The translations under genes were made by a program, and so were the position numbers. A stretch of DNA of 64,000 bases from contig JAIOYF010000013.1 of assembly GCA_021741245.1 (NCBI GenBank), positions 22,462 to 86,461 of the forward strand, in the 5' to 3' direction. Origin of the DNA: Paracoccaceae bacterium (lineage in GTDB: Bacteria > Pseudomonadota > Alphaproteobacteria > Rhodobacterales > Rhodobacteraceae). Within the stretch, counting starts at the first letter, position 1. The number at the start of each line of letters is the position of its first letter. Below, in pieces: positions 36,797 to 45,800 of this stretch. The notes under the pieces are model-generated. The model did no database searches, had not been told where the DNA came from, and saw only the letters and a list, made by a program, of their open reading frames with translations.

Positions 36797-38017
36797 TTAT
36801 TTGTCGCGTCCGCGCCCCAACAGACGCCCGATCATGAAAGACGTGCGCGGCTCATAGGTATAGAGTGTGCGATCGTCCGGTGCGGGTCGCGCACGGGCCC
36901 GAAAGATGCCAAAGACAATCAACAGCACATGGGACAAGGCGATCATCATGAACATGGCCGAGGCACCATAGCCCGCAATCAGCAAGGACGCGATCCACGG
37001 GCTGGCAATCGCCCCCACGGCATACAGGAACATCAGCGCGGCAGACAGCTCCACGCGTTCAGATTGGCTTGCGAAATCATGGGCATGTGCGGTTGAAACC
37101 GAATAGATGGGCAAGGTGACAAAGCCAAAAAGGCCCGCCGAGACAAAGATCCCGATTGTGCCGGTGTCTGCCGCAAAGACGGTGAAGGCACAGGCCAGAA
37201 CGCCCCCGACTGACAGCCCGATCAAAACGGCGCGCCTGTCAAACTTGTCAGCCAACCATCCGATGGGAATTTGTGCCAAAGCCCCGCCCAGCACATAGGC
37301 GGCCAGAAAGAGGGCGATCTGATCGGCGGCCAAGCCAACCTCGATGCCATAGATCGGCCCGACCATGCGAAATGCGGCCCCGGTGATTCCAGACACGATC
37401 ACCCCGGCGGCCGCCAGCGGCGAGCGCGCCCAAGCCAGCGACGGGCGCAACCTGGGGGCTGCAGGCATCTCGGGTGCTTCGGTCTTGCTGAGCGTCAGGG
37501 GGAAAAGGGCGGCACAGCACAAGAGGGCCAGCAGGTTATACGACACATAAGCCGCCGGTGTCAGCACGCCGATGATCAACTGCGCGCCAAGGCTGCCTGC
37601 GATATCGACAACCCGGTAAACCCCCATGGCGCGGCCGCGCGTCTCATTGGTGACCTTGGCCTGAAGCCATGCCTCGACAATCGTATAGCACCCGGCAATG
37701 GCAAGGCCCGAAGTCAGCCGCATCACCGCCCAGGCATAGGGGTTCACGACCATCATATGTGACAAGATCCCGATGGTTCCGGCGGCCGTAAAGGCAGCAA
37801 AGGCGCGGGATGGTCCCACATCCCCCATCAGGCGCGGGGCCCACCAGCAGCCAATGAAAAAGCCAAAGAAATGTGCTGATCCCAGAAAGCCGATCTCAGC
37901 CTTTGAAAACCCAAGCTCCACACCCGAAATCGCATCAAGCGGGGCCACGCCCCCCAGACCAAGCTGCAAGAGGACGACCGATATGAACAGGGCAGCAAAG
38001 GAGATCAGCAGGCGCAT
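36797..38017 (-). CDS. MFS transporter (YcaD/sugar-efflux type)
   Basis: A 406-residue protein with about 12 hydrophobic segments. The first helix starts directly at the chosen ATG (38017); an in-frame upstream extension is short and lacks a ribosome site. The loop after helix 8 (LADKFDRRAVLIG) is an MFS motif-A copy. The FFIGCWWAPRLM segment near helix 2 resembles YcaD-type transporters. Substrate unknown. It stands alone between metG and the YceI gene. Confidence 0.8.
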   Translation of the reverse strand: MRLLISFAALFISVVLLQLGLGGVAPLDAISGVELGFSKAEIGFLGSAHFFGFFIGCWWAPRLMGDVGPSRAFAAFTAAGTIGILSHMMVVNPYAWAVMRLTSGLAIAGCYTIVEAWLQAKVTNETRGRAMGVYRVVDIAGSLGAQLIIGVLTPAAYVSYNLLALLCCAALFPLTLSKTEAPEMPAAPRLRPSLAWARSPLAAAGVIVSGITGAAFRMVGPIYGIEVGLAADQIALFLAAYVLGGALAQIPIGWLADKFDRRAVLIGLSVGGVLACAFTVFAADTGTIGIFVSAGLFGFVTLPIYSVSTAHAHDFASQSERVELSAALMFLYAVGAIASPWIASLLIAGYGASAMFMMIALSHVLLIVFGIFRARARPAPDDRTLYTYEPRTSFMIGRLLGRGRDK

Positions 38018-38058
38018 GGTGCATCCAGACCCGGAATCCATGCGGCTGTAAAGACTGT

Positions 38059-38637
38059 TCAGGGGGCCTGATGAACCCGGGCGCGGATATCAAGGCGAAC
38101 CTCGTCGCCCACCATGTCGGCCCAACCGGTCGCACCATAGTCGCTGCGGCGGATGGCCCCGGTCAATCTTATGGTCAGGCGGCTGCGGTCCCCCGCTTGG
38201 GTGCCTTGTTGGCGCCAGATGGTGGCCTCCAGTGCCACTGGCCGGGTCACCCCCCGGATCGTCAGATCGCCCACCACATGCGCCCCTTCACCCTTTGGGG
38301 TGACCTTGGTGGATCGAAATGTCAGTTTCGGGTAGTGCACGGTATCCAGAACGCCCGCCGCTTTCATCGCCTCGGCAGCAAAGGGAAGCGAGGCTGTTGC
38401 GCCATGGGCGTTAAGGGAAACCAAGACGCGGCTATTGGCGACCTGCTCGAAATCAAGCACCATGTCTGCGGTCAGCACGGGCATGGTTCCGGTGATCGGC
38501 GTCTGGCCAAAATCGGTGGCAAAACCGATGATGGAGCCGCTGGTATCCATGGCATAGGTCAGGGGTTTTGCCAAAGCCGCCAATGGCGCGACGGCCAAGG
38601 CAAGCGTCAGGATGCTGTGATGGATCGGAAGTTTCAT
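38059..38637 (-). CDS. YceI-family periplasmic lipid-binding protein
   Basis: A 192-residue protein with a cleavable signal peptide (hydrophobic stretch ending in AALAK near residue 24) and a YceI lipocalin-like barrel: YPKLTFRSTKV, GDLTIRGVTRPV and an RSDYGATGW segment near the end. It should bind an isoprenoid-type lipid in the periplasm. It lies 67 bases after the imuA-like gene on the same strand. Confidence 0.85.
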   Translation of the reverse strand: MKLPIHHSILTLALAVAPLAALAKPLTYAMDTSGSIIGFATDFGQTPITGTMPVLTADMVLDFEQVANSRVLVSLNAHGATASLPFAAEAMKAAGVLDTVHYPKLTFRSTKVTPKGEGAHVVGDLTIRGVTRPVALEATIWRQQGTQAGDRSRLTIRLTGAIRRSDYGATGWADMVGDEVRLDIRARVHQAP

Positions 38638-38704
38638 GCTATGGCCTTTCCTTGTGCAGGACCTTAGCACGTTTGCAGGCCTTTTCCGGCCCGTCTGGAA
38701 CCCG

Positions 38705-39367
38705 TCACAGCGAAGTGATGGTGGCGGTCGTGATCGGGCGGGCGGTGATCTGCCCCGCGTCGCCTTGGCGCAGCAAGGACCATGCCGCAACCGGGGCGCT
38801 GCGGGCCCGGCGGCGTTCCAGCCGCCACGCAATCCCGCCCTCATCCAGCAAGCCCGAGGGCGAGGGGCCTGCCGCCATGTGCCAGCGGCTTTCCACGCCC
38901 TGCGCGCCCCCATCCCCCGTGCTGAGCAGCAGGCCCAAGGGGGCCGCGCGCCCGGCGTGATGCGCCGCCTCGGCCCCGGTTTGTGCCGCCAGATGCAGGC
39001 GGCGCACAGGGGTCAGCGCGGGGGGGCTTGGCATCTCGACCAAGACCATGGGGGCAGCCCCCGAACGCAGCGCCTCTTCGGCGGCCCACTGAATATCCTC
39101 GGGGCGGCGGGCGCGGGCAAAGATCACGCGACCGGGGTGCATATAGTCGGCCATGCCACAGGGGTAGGGCCGCTCGGGCAACCATGAGGGGGTGATCCAG
39201 ATCACCGGGCCTTGCGACAGTTGCAACAGCATCAAGGCCAAGGCGACGCGCGCCGTGCCGCACAGCTCGTGCACGCGCCCGCGCAACAGGCCGGGCGCCA
39301 GCCCCCCCGGCAGGGGCTGTTCGCCAAGGGCGCGGCGGCCATGGGTTTGATGAATCGGCAGGCTCAT
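38705..39367 (-). CDS. ImuA-like protein (SOS mutagenesis accessory)
   Basis: A 220-residue RecA-like protein with the pattern of Rhodobacterales ImuA: RVHELCGTARVAL near the start, GPVIWITPSWLPE, ARRPEDIQWAAEEALRSG, a VRRLHLAAQ segment and GAQGVESRW. In other species it works with ImuB and DnaE2 in error-prone repair. Here the next gene downstream is yceI, not imuB. A LexA-like box lies 17 bases upstream of the start, supporting SOS control. Confidence 0.7.
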   Translation of the reverse strand: MSLPIHQTHGRRALGEQPLPGGLAPGLLRGRVHELCGTARVALALMLLQLSQGPVIWITPSWLPERPYPCGMADYMHPGRVIFARARRPEDIQWAAEEALRSGAAPMVLVEMPSPPALTPVRRLHLAAQTGAEAAHHAGRAAPLGLLLSTGDGGAQGVESRWHMAAGPSPSGLLDEGGIAWRLERRRARSAPVAAWSLLRQGDAGQITARPITTATITSL

Positions 39368-39664
39368 GCAGAGACGATATAATGTTTCTGTTTTGTTCTC
39401 AATGCCTCCGGGTCTGTCTGCGTGCGTGCGTGCGTGATCCCCATCGCCAGATTGACCAAAAACGCGATCGTCCTTGGCCCTTTCCTCATCCGGGATCATC
39501 GCAGAGTTTGCAAAAATTCCGGCGTGCTCGCAAAGATGACCGCCTGCGCCAAAGATGCGCGAAGAACGTGCAGATCAGGATGATTTCGGGAACGGCGCAT
39601 TCAGATCTTGCCCCCGCCGCCCATGCCGCTACCCTTAAGACACATAGGACAAAAGGAAAATGCC
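39368..39664. other. 297-base divergent intergenic region
   Basis: It contains the LexA-like box for the minus-strand imuA-like gene and, on the other side, the leader of the aldo/keto reductase gene with an AAGGAAAA ribosome site. I see no small gene in it. Confidence 0.6.
39384..39398 (-). promoter_or_regulatory. LexA (SOS) box candidate
   Basis: The plus strand reads GTTTCTGTTTTGTTC, that is GTTT-N7-GTTC, one mismatch from the alphaproteobacterial LexA box GTTC-N7-GTTC. It ends 17 bases before the imuA-like start codon, so bound LexA would block its transcription. Confidence 0.5.
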
Positions 39665-40708
39665 ATGGACCGCGTGATGCTGGGGGTTGCCGATATCGAG
39701 GTGTCAAAGCTGTGCCTTGGCACGATGACATGGGGCAGCCAGAACACCGAGGCCGAGGGGCACGCGCAAGCCGACCTTGCCGTTGATCATGGCATCACCT
39801 TTTGGGACACAGCCGAGATGTATCCCACCAACCCGGTCCGGGCCGAGACGGTGGGCAATACCGAACGGATCATCGGAAGCTGGCTTGCGGCACGCGGCGG
39901 GCGGGATCGGCTTCAGATCGCCACCAAGATTTCAGGGGTCGGGCAAAAGATGGTGCGCGAGGGCGTTCCGATCACCGGGGCATCCCTGCGCGCGGCAGTT
40001 GAAGATTCGCTTCTTCGGTTGCAGACCGATTACATCGACCTTTACCAACTGCACTGGCCCAACCGGGGCAGCTATCACTTTCGGCAAATCTGGCGCTTTT
40101 CCCCCAAGGGCATGGATCGCGCCGCAGTGGAGGCGCATATGCTGGACGTGCTGCGCACGGCGGCAGAGCTGATCGCCGAGGGCAAGATCAGGGCCATCGG
40201 CCTGTCGAATGAAAGTGTCTGGGGCGCTGGGCTTTGGCTGCATCTGGCGCAGGTGCACAACCTGCCGCGCATGGTCAGCGTGCAAAACGAATACTCCTTG
40301 CTGTGCCGCCAGTTCGATTCCGACTGGTGCGAATTCAGCGCGGTTGAAAACATGCCGCTTCTGGCCTTTTCGCCGCTGGCGGCGGGGCTGTTGTCGGGGA
40401 AATATGCCGGTGACGTCACGCCAGAACAGACCCGACGCAGCTTTACCCCCGATCTGGGGGGCCGCATCACCCCGCAGGTTTTCCCGGCTGTTGCAGCCTA
40501 TCTGGGGCTTGCCGCAGCCTATGGTCTGGACCCATGCCAAATGGCCATCGCCTTTTGCCTGTCGCGGCCTTTTCCCTGCATCCCGATCATCGGGGCCTCT
40601 GATCTTGGACAGCTTCAGACCAATATCGGGGCCTCCGATCTGGTGCTGAGCGAGGATGTCTTGGCCGATATCGCGGCTGTTCACCGCCTGCATCCCATGC
40701 CGTTCTGA
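39665..40708 (+). CDS. aldo/keto reductase (Tas-like)
   Basis: A 347-residue NADPH-dependent oxidoreductase. The LCLGTMTWG start and the WDTAEMYP segment (Asp and Tyr of the catalytic tetrad) are near residues 16 and 50. The lysine follows in IATKISG near 91, and LYQLHWPNRG supplies the His near 125. Length and motifs match the Tas branch. Physiological substrate unknown. Confidence 0.88.
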   Translation: MDRVMLGVADIEVSKLCLGTMTWGSQNTEAEGHAQADLAVDHGITFWDTAEMYPTNPVRAETVGNTERIIGSWLAARGGRDRLQIATKISGVGQKMVREGVPITGASLRAAVEDSLLRLQTDYIDLYQLHWPNRGSYHFRQIWRFSPKGMDRAAVEAHMLDVLRTAAELIAEGKIRAIGLSNESVWGAGLWLHLAQVHNLPRMVSVQNEYSLLCRQFDSDWCEFSAVENMPLLAFSPLAAGLLSGKYAGDVTPEQTRRSFTPDLGGRITPQVFPAVAAYLGLAAAYGLDPCQMAIAFCLSRPFPCIPIIGASDLGQLQTNIGASDLVLSEDVLADIAAVHRLHPMPF

Positions 40709-40821
40709 CCGGGCTTGGCTACCAGCTATAGTGTTTTCTTTGGGGAATTGACGAAGGCCTTGCGCAAGTGGGGCTTTGTCGCCATGACTGAACCAACGTT
40801 TCCGCAGATGGACAGGCCCCC

Positions 40822-41415
40822 ATGCGCATCGTGTTGACCCTGTTGCTTTTGGTCGGTTTGGCCGGGTGCCAAATGCAGCTGCCGGGGCAGGGGCGCGGCG
40901 CTGCCGGTTCATCACAGGAAACTGGGCCAGAGGTCAATCCGATCACTGGGGCACCGCTTACCGCCGCGGAATCCGCCATTACCGTGACGTCCTTGGATGA
41001 TCCGGGGAACAAGGATGCCCAAGATGCGCCGCCTACTGCCCCCGCTGCACAGGCAGGGGCGGCCAAGTCCAGTGCGGCCCAACCGCCTGACACCGAAGCG
41101 CCGCTTCAACCCCTGACCACGCCAAAGCCGCGCCCAGATGCGGTGACAGCCGCCCCGCCGCCGCCTCCGGCCCCGAAAACCCCCGCCCATCTTGCTTGTG
41201 AAAAGCGGGGCGGGCGATGGTCACAGGCGGGAGCCTCGGGCGCCAATTATTGCCAGACGATCACCAAGGACAGTGGCAAGGCCTGCACGAAATCGACCGA
41301 ATGCCAAGGCTATTGCCTTGCAAAATCAAACACCTGCGCACCCGCCACGCCGCTTTTGGGCTGCCATGACATCTTGACCGAGGATGGGAAATTTCTGACC
41401 CAATGCATCAATTAA
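40822..41415 (+). CDS. hypothetical lipoprotein with cysteine-rich C-terminus
   Basis: A 197-residue protein with a lipobox LAGC (Cys16). Residues about 30-120 are Pro/Ala-rich and probably disordered. The last 75 residues contain eight cysteines in short CxxxxxC spacings, suggesting a small disulfide-bonded domain. I do not recognise the family. It overlaps the lipocalin gene start by 13 bases, so both are probably co-translated and act in the envelope. Confidence 0.65.
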   Translation: MRIVLTLLLLVGLAGCQMQLPGQGRGAAGSSQETGPEVNPITGAPLTAAESAITVTSLDDPGNKDAQDAPPTAPAAQAGAAKSSAAQPPDTEAPLQPLTTPKPRPDAVTAAPPPPPAPKTPAHLACEKRGGRWSQAGASGANYCQTITKDSGKACTKSTECQGYCLAKSNTCAPATPLLGCHDILTEDGKFLTQCIN

Positions 41416-41903
41416 AGGCCCTGTCCCTTGCGCTTTTGCTGTCGGCATGCGCGGCAAACCCGGTGTTGGAGCCTGCGCGCTTTCGCTCTGCCGATGCGCC
41501 GATGTGGTCAAATGCCCAGTTCGACGTAAGCCGTCTGTCGGGGCAGTGGCGGCAGGTGGCAGGGTTCGCCACGACGCCAGATGGCTGCAAACCCGGCGGG
41601 ATCGAGGTGACAGGCCCTGCGCCGAGGCAAAGCATCGCGGCCCGGCTGTGCCTGAACGGCCAGACGATTGGCCTTTCGGGGCCGATCACGACCGTCGGTC
41701 CGGGGCGGATACGGGTGGCCGATCAGGAATGGTGGGTGATCTGGGTCGATACCGACTATCGCACCTTGGCCATTGGCACGCCGTCGGGGGCCTTTGGCTT
41801 TGTCCTGAACCGTGGCGCGGGCCTGCCTGCGGACCGCATTCGCGCGGCTCGCGAAATCTTTGATTTCAACGGCTATGACACAGCAAAGCTGGATGTGTTC
41901 TAG
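41403..41903 (+). CDS. lipocalin-like lipoprotein
   Basis: A 166-residue protein with a lipobox LSAC (Cys16) and a lipocalin core: the GQWRQVAGF motif near residue 50 corresponds to the family GxWY start, and WVDTDYRTLAIGTPSG resembles the later TDY-x-Y-x-L strand of Blc. It probably binds a lipid at the membrane. It overlaps the preceding lipoprotein gene. Confidence 0.72.
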   Translation: MHQLKALSLALLLSACAANPVLEPARFRSADAPMWSNAQFDVSRLSGQWRQVAGFATTPDGCKPGGIEVTGPAPRQSIAARLCLNGQTIGLSGPITTVGPGRIRVADQEWWVIWVDTDYRTLAIGTPSGAFGFVLNRGAGLPADRIRAAREIFDFNGYDTAKLDVF

Positions 41904-41958
41904 GGGTATTTTTCGGTGGCGCTGGTCACGCCAGCCGATCCGCAGGGGCGCTTGCCCG

Positions 41959-42831
41959 TCACGCTGCCTTGCGACTTGCCAAGGCCACGCCCACAGCCGC
42001 CAGCGCCATGCCGACCCAGCCAAGGGGCGGCATATGTTCGCCCAGCATCGGCCATGCAAAGAGGGCAGCCAAAGGCGGCACGAGGTAGAACAGCGCCGAG
42101 ACGCGCGAAACCTCGCCCGCCCGGATCATTGCCAGCAAAAGCGTGATCGCCAGCAGCGAATTACCCAGCACAAGATAGGCCATCACACCCACAAACTCCC
42201 AATCCCACGCGATCTGCATGCCTTCACTCAGCAGCGCGGCGGGCAGGGTGAACAGCGCCCCCACCGCATACTGGATCAGGTTTGCCGTCACCGGATGTTG
42301 GGTCGCGCCAAAGCGCTTTTCATAAAGTGTGCCGCCCGTGATACCAAGCAAGGCCACCACCGTCAGCGCCAAGCCCATTGGCGCATCGCCGCCAAAATTG
42401 CCGCGTGACAAGATCACGGTGACCGCCCCCGCAAGGCCAAGGAACAGGCCAAACCAACCCCTTGGGCTGATCGCCTCGCCCACCATGCGGGGGGCGGCGA
42501 TGGCCACCAAAATGGGTTGCAGGCAAACGATGATGGCAACAGCCGCCGCCGAAACGCCGGATTTGAACGCCAGATAGCACAGCCCGAAGTAAACGACCTG
42601 AATAAGGAACCCCACAACCGCCACATCCCCGGCCGCGCGCCAAGTTTTGGGCAAGGGTGGGCGCATCACAATGGCAACCGGGATCAACACCGCCAGAACA
42701 ATGACATAGCGCAGGGCCAGCAGGGTCAGCGGTTCGGCATGTTGCAAGCCAAGCTTGGCCACCGGAAACCCGGCCGACCAAAGGAGCAAGAACACAAACG
42801 GGGCGGCGATCAGCCAAAATGGACGGGTCAT
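41959..42831 (-). CDS. DMT-superfamily exporter (EamA)
   Basis: A 290-residue membrane protein with two EamA repeats, about ten helices. The first repeat includes RYVIVLAVL and the second ends in LGEHMPPLGWVGMALAAVGV, the usual EamA signature. It may export amino acids or metabolites; the substrate cannot be told. It converges on the lipocalin gene. Confidence 0.88.
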   Translation of the reverse strand: MTRPFWLIAAPFVFLLLWSAGFPVAKLGLQHAEPLTLLALRYVIVLAVLIPVAIVMRPPLPKTWRAAGDVAVVGFLIQVVYFGLCYLAFKSGVSAAAVAIIVCLQPILVAIAAPRMVGEAISPRGWFGLFLGLAGAVTVILSRGNFGGDAPMGLALTVVALLGITGGTLYEKRFGATQHPVTANLIQYAVGALFTLPAALLSEGMQIAWDWEFVGVMAYLVLGNSLLAITLLLAMIRAGEVSRVSALFYLVPPLAALFAWPMLGEHMPPLGWVGMALAAVGVALASRKAA

Positions 42832-42963
42832 GGTTCCTTGTGGCCTCTATTTCCCTGACGGAACCGCCCGAAAACGACCCCAAACCCAGCCTTTGGTCGC
42901 AGCATCTGCAAAGATGGTGACCCAAATCAGGTGTCTGGGCGGAGTGAACCCCAGACCGCCCGT

Positions 42964-43392
42964 CTAGCGCAAACCAATTTCCGCCAATGCCTGTGCAAGG
43001 GCAGGGGGCAGGGCCTCTTCCGCGACGCGGCCCTTGGCCAGATCGCCCGGTGCATCTTTCGGGTCCAGATAACGCCAGCCCTGAAACGCGCGGCGGGGTG
43101 CGGCTTCGGTCCGGATCACGTCTTGGTCAAGCACAAAGGCGCAGCGGCTGATGCCATCGCTGCCGTCGACGCGTTCAAGCCCGACGATCCGTTGCCGGCA
43201 CAAGATCACGCCCTTGATCACCCAATAGATCGAGCCCCCGTTCAGCACCTCGGCCTCGCGCTTTGGCCACATCCGGGTAACATGCACTGCGCAGCCCTTT
43301 GGCCAGCGGTGCTGTTGGGATTTTTGCCAATCCAGCAGATCCTCGACCGACTCTGTGCCGACCGACAGCTTCAGAATATGTGTATGTGTCAT
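42964..43392 (-). CDS. DUF1489 family protein
   Basis: A 142-residue soluble protein with the DUF1489 pattern: a HILKLSVG start, WPKGCAVHVTRMWPKR in the middle, then GSIYWVIKG and RRAFQGWRYL. The family is common in alphaproteobacteria and uncharacterised. It is divergent from nrdJ across a 104-base region that holds the structured nrdJ leader. Confidence 0.82.
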   Translation of the reverse strand: MTHTHILKLSVGTESVEDLLDWQKSQQHRWPKGCAVHVTRMWPKREAEVLNGGSIYWVIKGVILCRQRIVGLERVDGSDGISRCAFVLDQDVIRTEAAPRRAFQGWRYLDPKDAPGDLAKGRVAEEALPPALAQALAEIGLR

Positions 43393-43421
43393 GGCGCGGA
43401 TAATAGCGGCTTAAGTGGTCG

Positions 43422-43490
43422 CTTCAAGTTGACCCCCAGTGATTTGGGGCGTATCTTGTGTCCTCTTCCCGACTTATCCACAACTTGAAG
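43422..43490 (+). promoter_or_regulatory. inverted-repeat leader of nrdJ sequestering the ribosome site
   Basis: CTTCAAGTTG (43422-43431) and CAACTTGAAG (43481-43490) are perfect ten-base complements 49 bases apart. Inside is a second hairpin, CCCCA (43434-43438) with TGGGG (43445-43449). The right arm includes GAAG of the GAAGGA ribosome site at 43487-43492, so folding in mRNA would hide it. Confidence 0.5.
43474..43482 (+). promoter_or_regulatory. consensus DnaA box in the nrdJ leader
   Basis: TTATCCACA is an exact match to the strict DnaA box. It ends 14 bases before the nrdJ start codon. DnaA is known to regulate nrd genes in Escherichia coli; a similar link to replication is inferred here. 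Confidence 0.45.
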
Positions 43491-43496
43491 GACATC

Positions 43497-45782
43497 ATGC
43501 CCATGTCTCGCTTCTCCGCGCCCATTGCCGAACAGATCTGGGACATGAAATACCGCCTGAAGGCGCAAGATGGCGCGCCCGTAGATGGCACTGTCGAGGA
43601 TACGTGGCGCCGAATCGCCCGTGCCTTGGCTGTGGTTGAGGCAGAGCCCGCCGTGTGGGAAGAAAAATTCTATCACGCGCTGGAAGATTTCAAATACCTG
43701 CCCGCAGGCCGCATCACGGCCGGGGCCGGAACGGGCCGCAGTGTCACGCTGTTCAACTGCTTTGTCATGGGCACGATCCCCGACAATATGGGCGGCATCT
43801 TTGACGGGCTGAAAGAGGCCGCGTTGACCATGCAGCAAGGCGGCGGAATCGGCTATGATTTCAGCACCATCCGCCCCCGCGGGGCCGAGGTGAAGGGCGT
43901 GGCTGCCGATGCCTCGGGCCCGTTGTCGTTCATGGATGTCTGGGATGCGATGTGCCGCACCATCATGTCGGCTGGCAGCCGCAGGGGGGCGATGATGGCC
44001 ACCTTGCGCTGTGATCACCCGGATGTGGAGGCCTTTATCGAGGCCAAGAAAGACCCCGCACGTTTGCGGATGTTCAACCTTTCCGTGCTGGTGACAGACC
44101 CGTTCATGGCGGCGGTCAAGGCTGATGGTCCGTGGGAACTGGTGTTTGATGGTCGCGTCTACAAAACCCTGCCCGCGCGCGATCTTTGGAACAAGATCAT
44201 GCGCAACACCTTTGATTTCGCAGAACCCGGTGTGATTTTCATCGACCGTATCAATGCGATGAACAACCTGAGCTATTGCGAAACTATTGCCGCCACCAAC
44301 CCCTGTGGTGAGCAGCCCCTGCCGCCATATGGGGCCTGCCTTTTGGGCAGCATCAACATGGCGACGCTGGTCAAGAACGCGTTTGAGGCTGGTGCCTTCC
44401 TTGATCTTGAGGCGCTGGACGATCTTGTGCGCACCGCCATCCGCATGATGGACAACGTGGTTGACGCCAGCCGCTTTCCTCTGGAAGAGCAAGCACGTGA
44501 GGCGCAGGCCAAGCGCCGGATCGGCCTTGGCGTCACCGGCCTTGCCGATGCGCTTTTGATGGTGGGCCAGCGCTATGGCTCGGTGCAGGCTGCCGAAATC
44601 ACGGAAAAATGGATGCATGCCATTGCGCGGGCTTCATACCTTGCGTCGGTTGATCTCGCCCGCGAAAAGGGGGCCTTCCCGCTGTTTGATGCGGACAAAT
44701 ACCTTGCCTCTGGTTCGCTCAAGCATATGGACGCGGATGTTAAGGATGCGATCCGCAAGCACGGCATCCGCAATGCCCTGCTCACCTCCATCGCGCCAAC
44801 GGGCACGATCAGCCTTTATGCAGGCAACGTGTCGTCAGGCATCGAGCCGGTCTTTGCCTATGCCTATACCCGCAAGGTGCTGCAAAAAGATGGCTCGCGG
44901 ACTGAAGAAGAGGTGGTCGATTACGCGGTGCGCCTGTGGCGCGAGAAGATGGGCGATGCCCCGCTGCCGGACTACTTTGTGAACGCCCAGACCCTGCCGC
45001 CACTGGATCACGTCCGCATGCAGGCGGCCGCGCAAAAATGGATCGACAGCAGCATTTCCAAAACCATCAACTGCCCCGAAGACATCAGCTTTGAAGACTT
45101 CAAAGAGGTTTACATGGCGGCGTGGGATACAGGCTGCAAAGGCTGCACGACCTATCGCCCCAATGATGTGACAGGGTCGGTTCTGACCGTCTCGGAATCC
45201 TCTGACGCCATCCCGGCCGCAGCGATGGCCACCCATGATCACGATGGGGCAGAGGTGGTGTATCTGTCGGAACCGCTGGACCGCCCTGCCGCGCTGGAAG
45301 GGGCCACCTACAAGCTGAAATGGCCGGGGTCCGAACACGCGCTTTACATCACCATCAACGATATCCTGATCGCAGGCCACCGCCGCCCGTTCGAAGTGTT
45401 CATCAACTCCAAGAACATGGAGCATTTCGCCTGGACCGTTGCCCTGACCCGTATGATCAGCGCGGTGTTCCGGCGCGGGGGCGATATCTCCTTTGTGGTG
45501 GAGGAGCTCAAGGCCGTGTTTGACCCGCGCGGCGGCGCTTGGATCGAAGGGCGTTATATCCCATCAATCCTCGCCGCGATTGGCGGCGTGATCGAACGCC
45601 ACCTGATCGCCATCGGCTTTATCGAGGGCGAGGGCATGGGCCTGAAATCCGACCCACAGGCCGCCGTCGTGGCCATTGGCGCACCTAAGGGCAAAAGCTG
45701 TTCCAGCTGCGGCAGCTTTGAGATGCGGATGGTTGAAGGCTGCATGACCTGCGCCAGCTGCGGCTACTCAAAGTGCGGCTAG
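43497..45782 (+). CDS. nrdJ: adenosylcobalamin-dependent ribonucleotide reductase (class II)
   Basis: About 761 residues. It reduces ribonucleotides using a B12 radical. The NPCGEQPLPPYG active-site segment lies near residue 275, and GVTGLADAL and an ISKTINCPED motif also fit. The C-terminus ends in two CxxC pairs (CSSCG, CMTCASCG), the redox tail that re-reduces the active site. Start is ATG 43497 (four bases after GAAGGA) or 43503. The next chromosomal base pairs after its stop hold the end of the mobile element. No NrdR box is clear. Confidence 0.93.
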   Translation: MPMSRFSAPIAEQIWDMKYRLKAQDGAPVDGTVEDTWRRIARALAVVEAEPAVWEEKFYHALEDFKYLPAGRITAGAGTGRSVTLFNCFVMGTIPDNMGGIFDGLKEAALTMQQGGGIGYDFSTIRPRGAEVKGVAADASGPLSFMDVWDAMCRTIMSAGSRRGAMMATLRCDHPDVEAFIEAKKDPARLRMFNLSVLVTDPFMAAVKADGPWELVFDGRVYKTLPARDLWNKIMRNTFDFAEPGVIFIDRINAMNNLSYCETIAATNPCGEQPLPPYGACLLGSINMATLVKNAFEAGAFLDLEALDDLVRTAIRMMDNVVDASRFPLEEQAREAQAKRRIGLGVTGLADALLMVGQRYGSVQAAEITEKWMHAIARASYLASVDLAREKGAFPLFDADKYLASGSLKHMDADVKDAIRKHGIRNALLTSIAPTGTISLYAGNVSSGIEPVFAYAYTRKVLQKDGSRTEEEVVDYAVRLWREKMGDAPLPDYFVNAQTLPPLDHVRMQAAAQKWIDSSISKTINCPEDISFEDFKEVYMAAWDTGCKGCTTYRPNDVTGSVLTVSESSDAIPAAAMATHDHDGAEVVYLSEPLDRPAALEGATYKLKWPGSEHALYITINDILIAGHRRPFEVFINSKNMEHFAWTVALTRMISAVFRRGGDISFVVEELKAVFDPRGGAWIEGRYIPSILAAIGGVIERHLIAIGFIEGEGMGLKSDPQAAVVAIGAPKGKSCSSCGSFEMRMVEGCMTCASCGYSKCG

Positions 45783-45800
45783 GATCGGGACGGGTGGAAG

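Noticed and set aside
43451..43461. ACACAAGATAC, resembling half of an NrdR box
   Set aside because: Only one degenerate copy is visible, while NrdR sites come in pairs of 16-mers.
43389..44618. Minus-strand frame of 409 codons
   Set aside because: Antisense to nrdJ, whose motifs are unmistakable; His/Gly-rich composition is typical of a GC-rich shadow frame.
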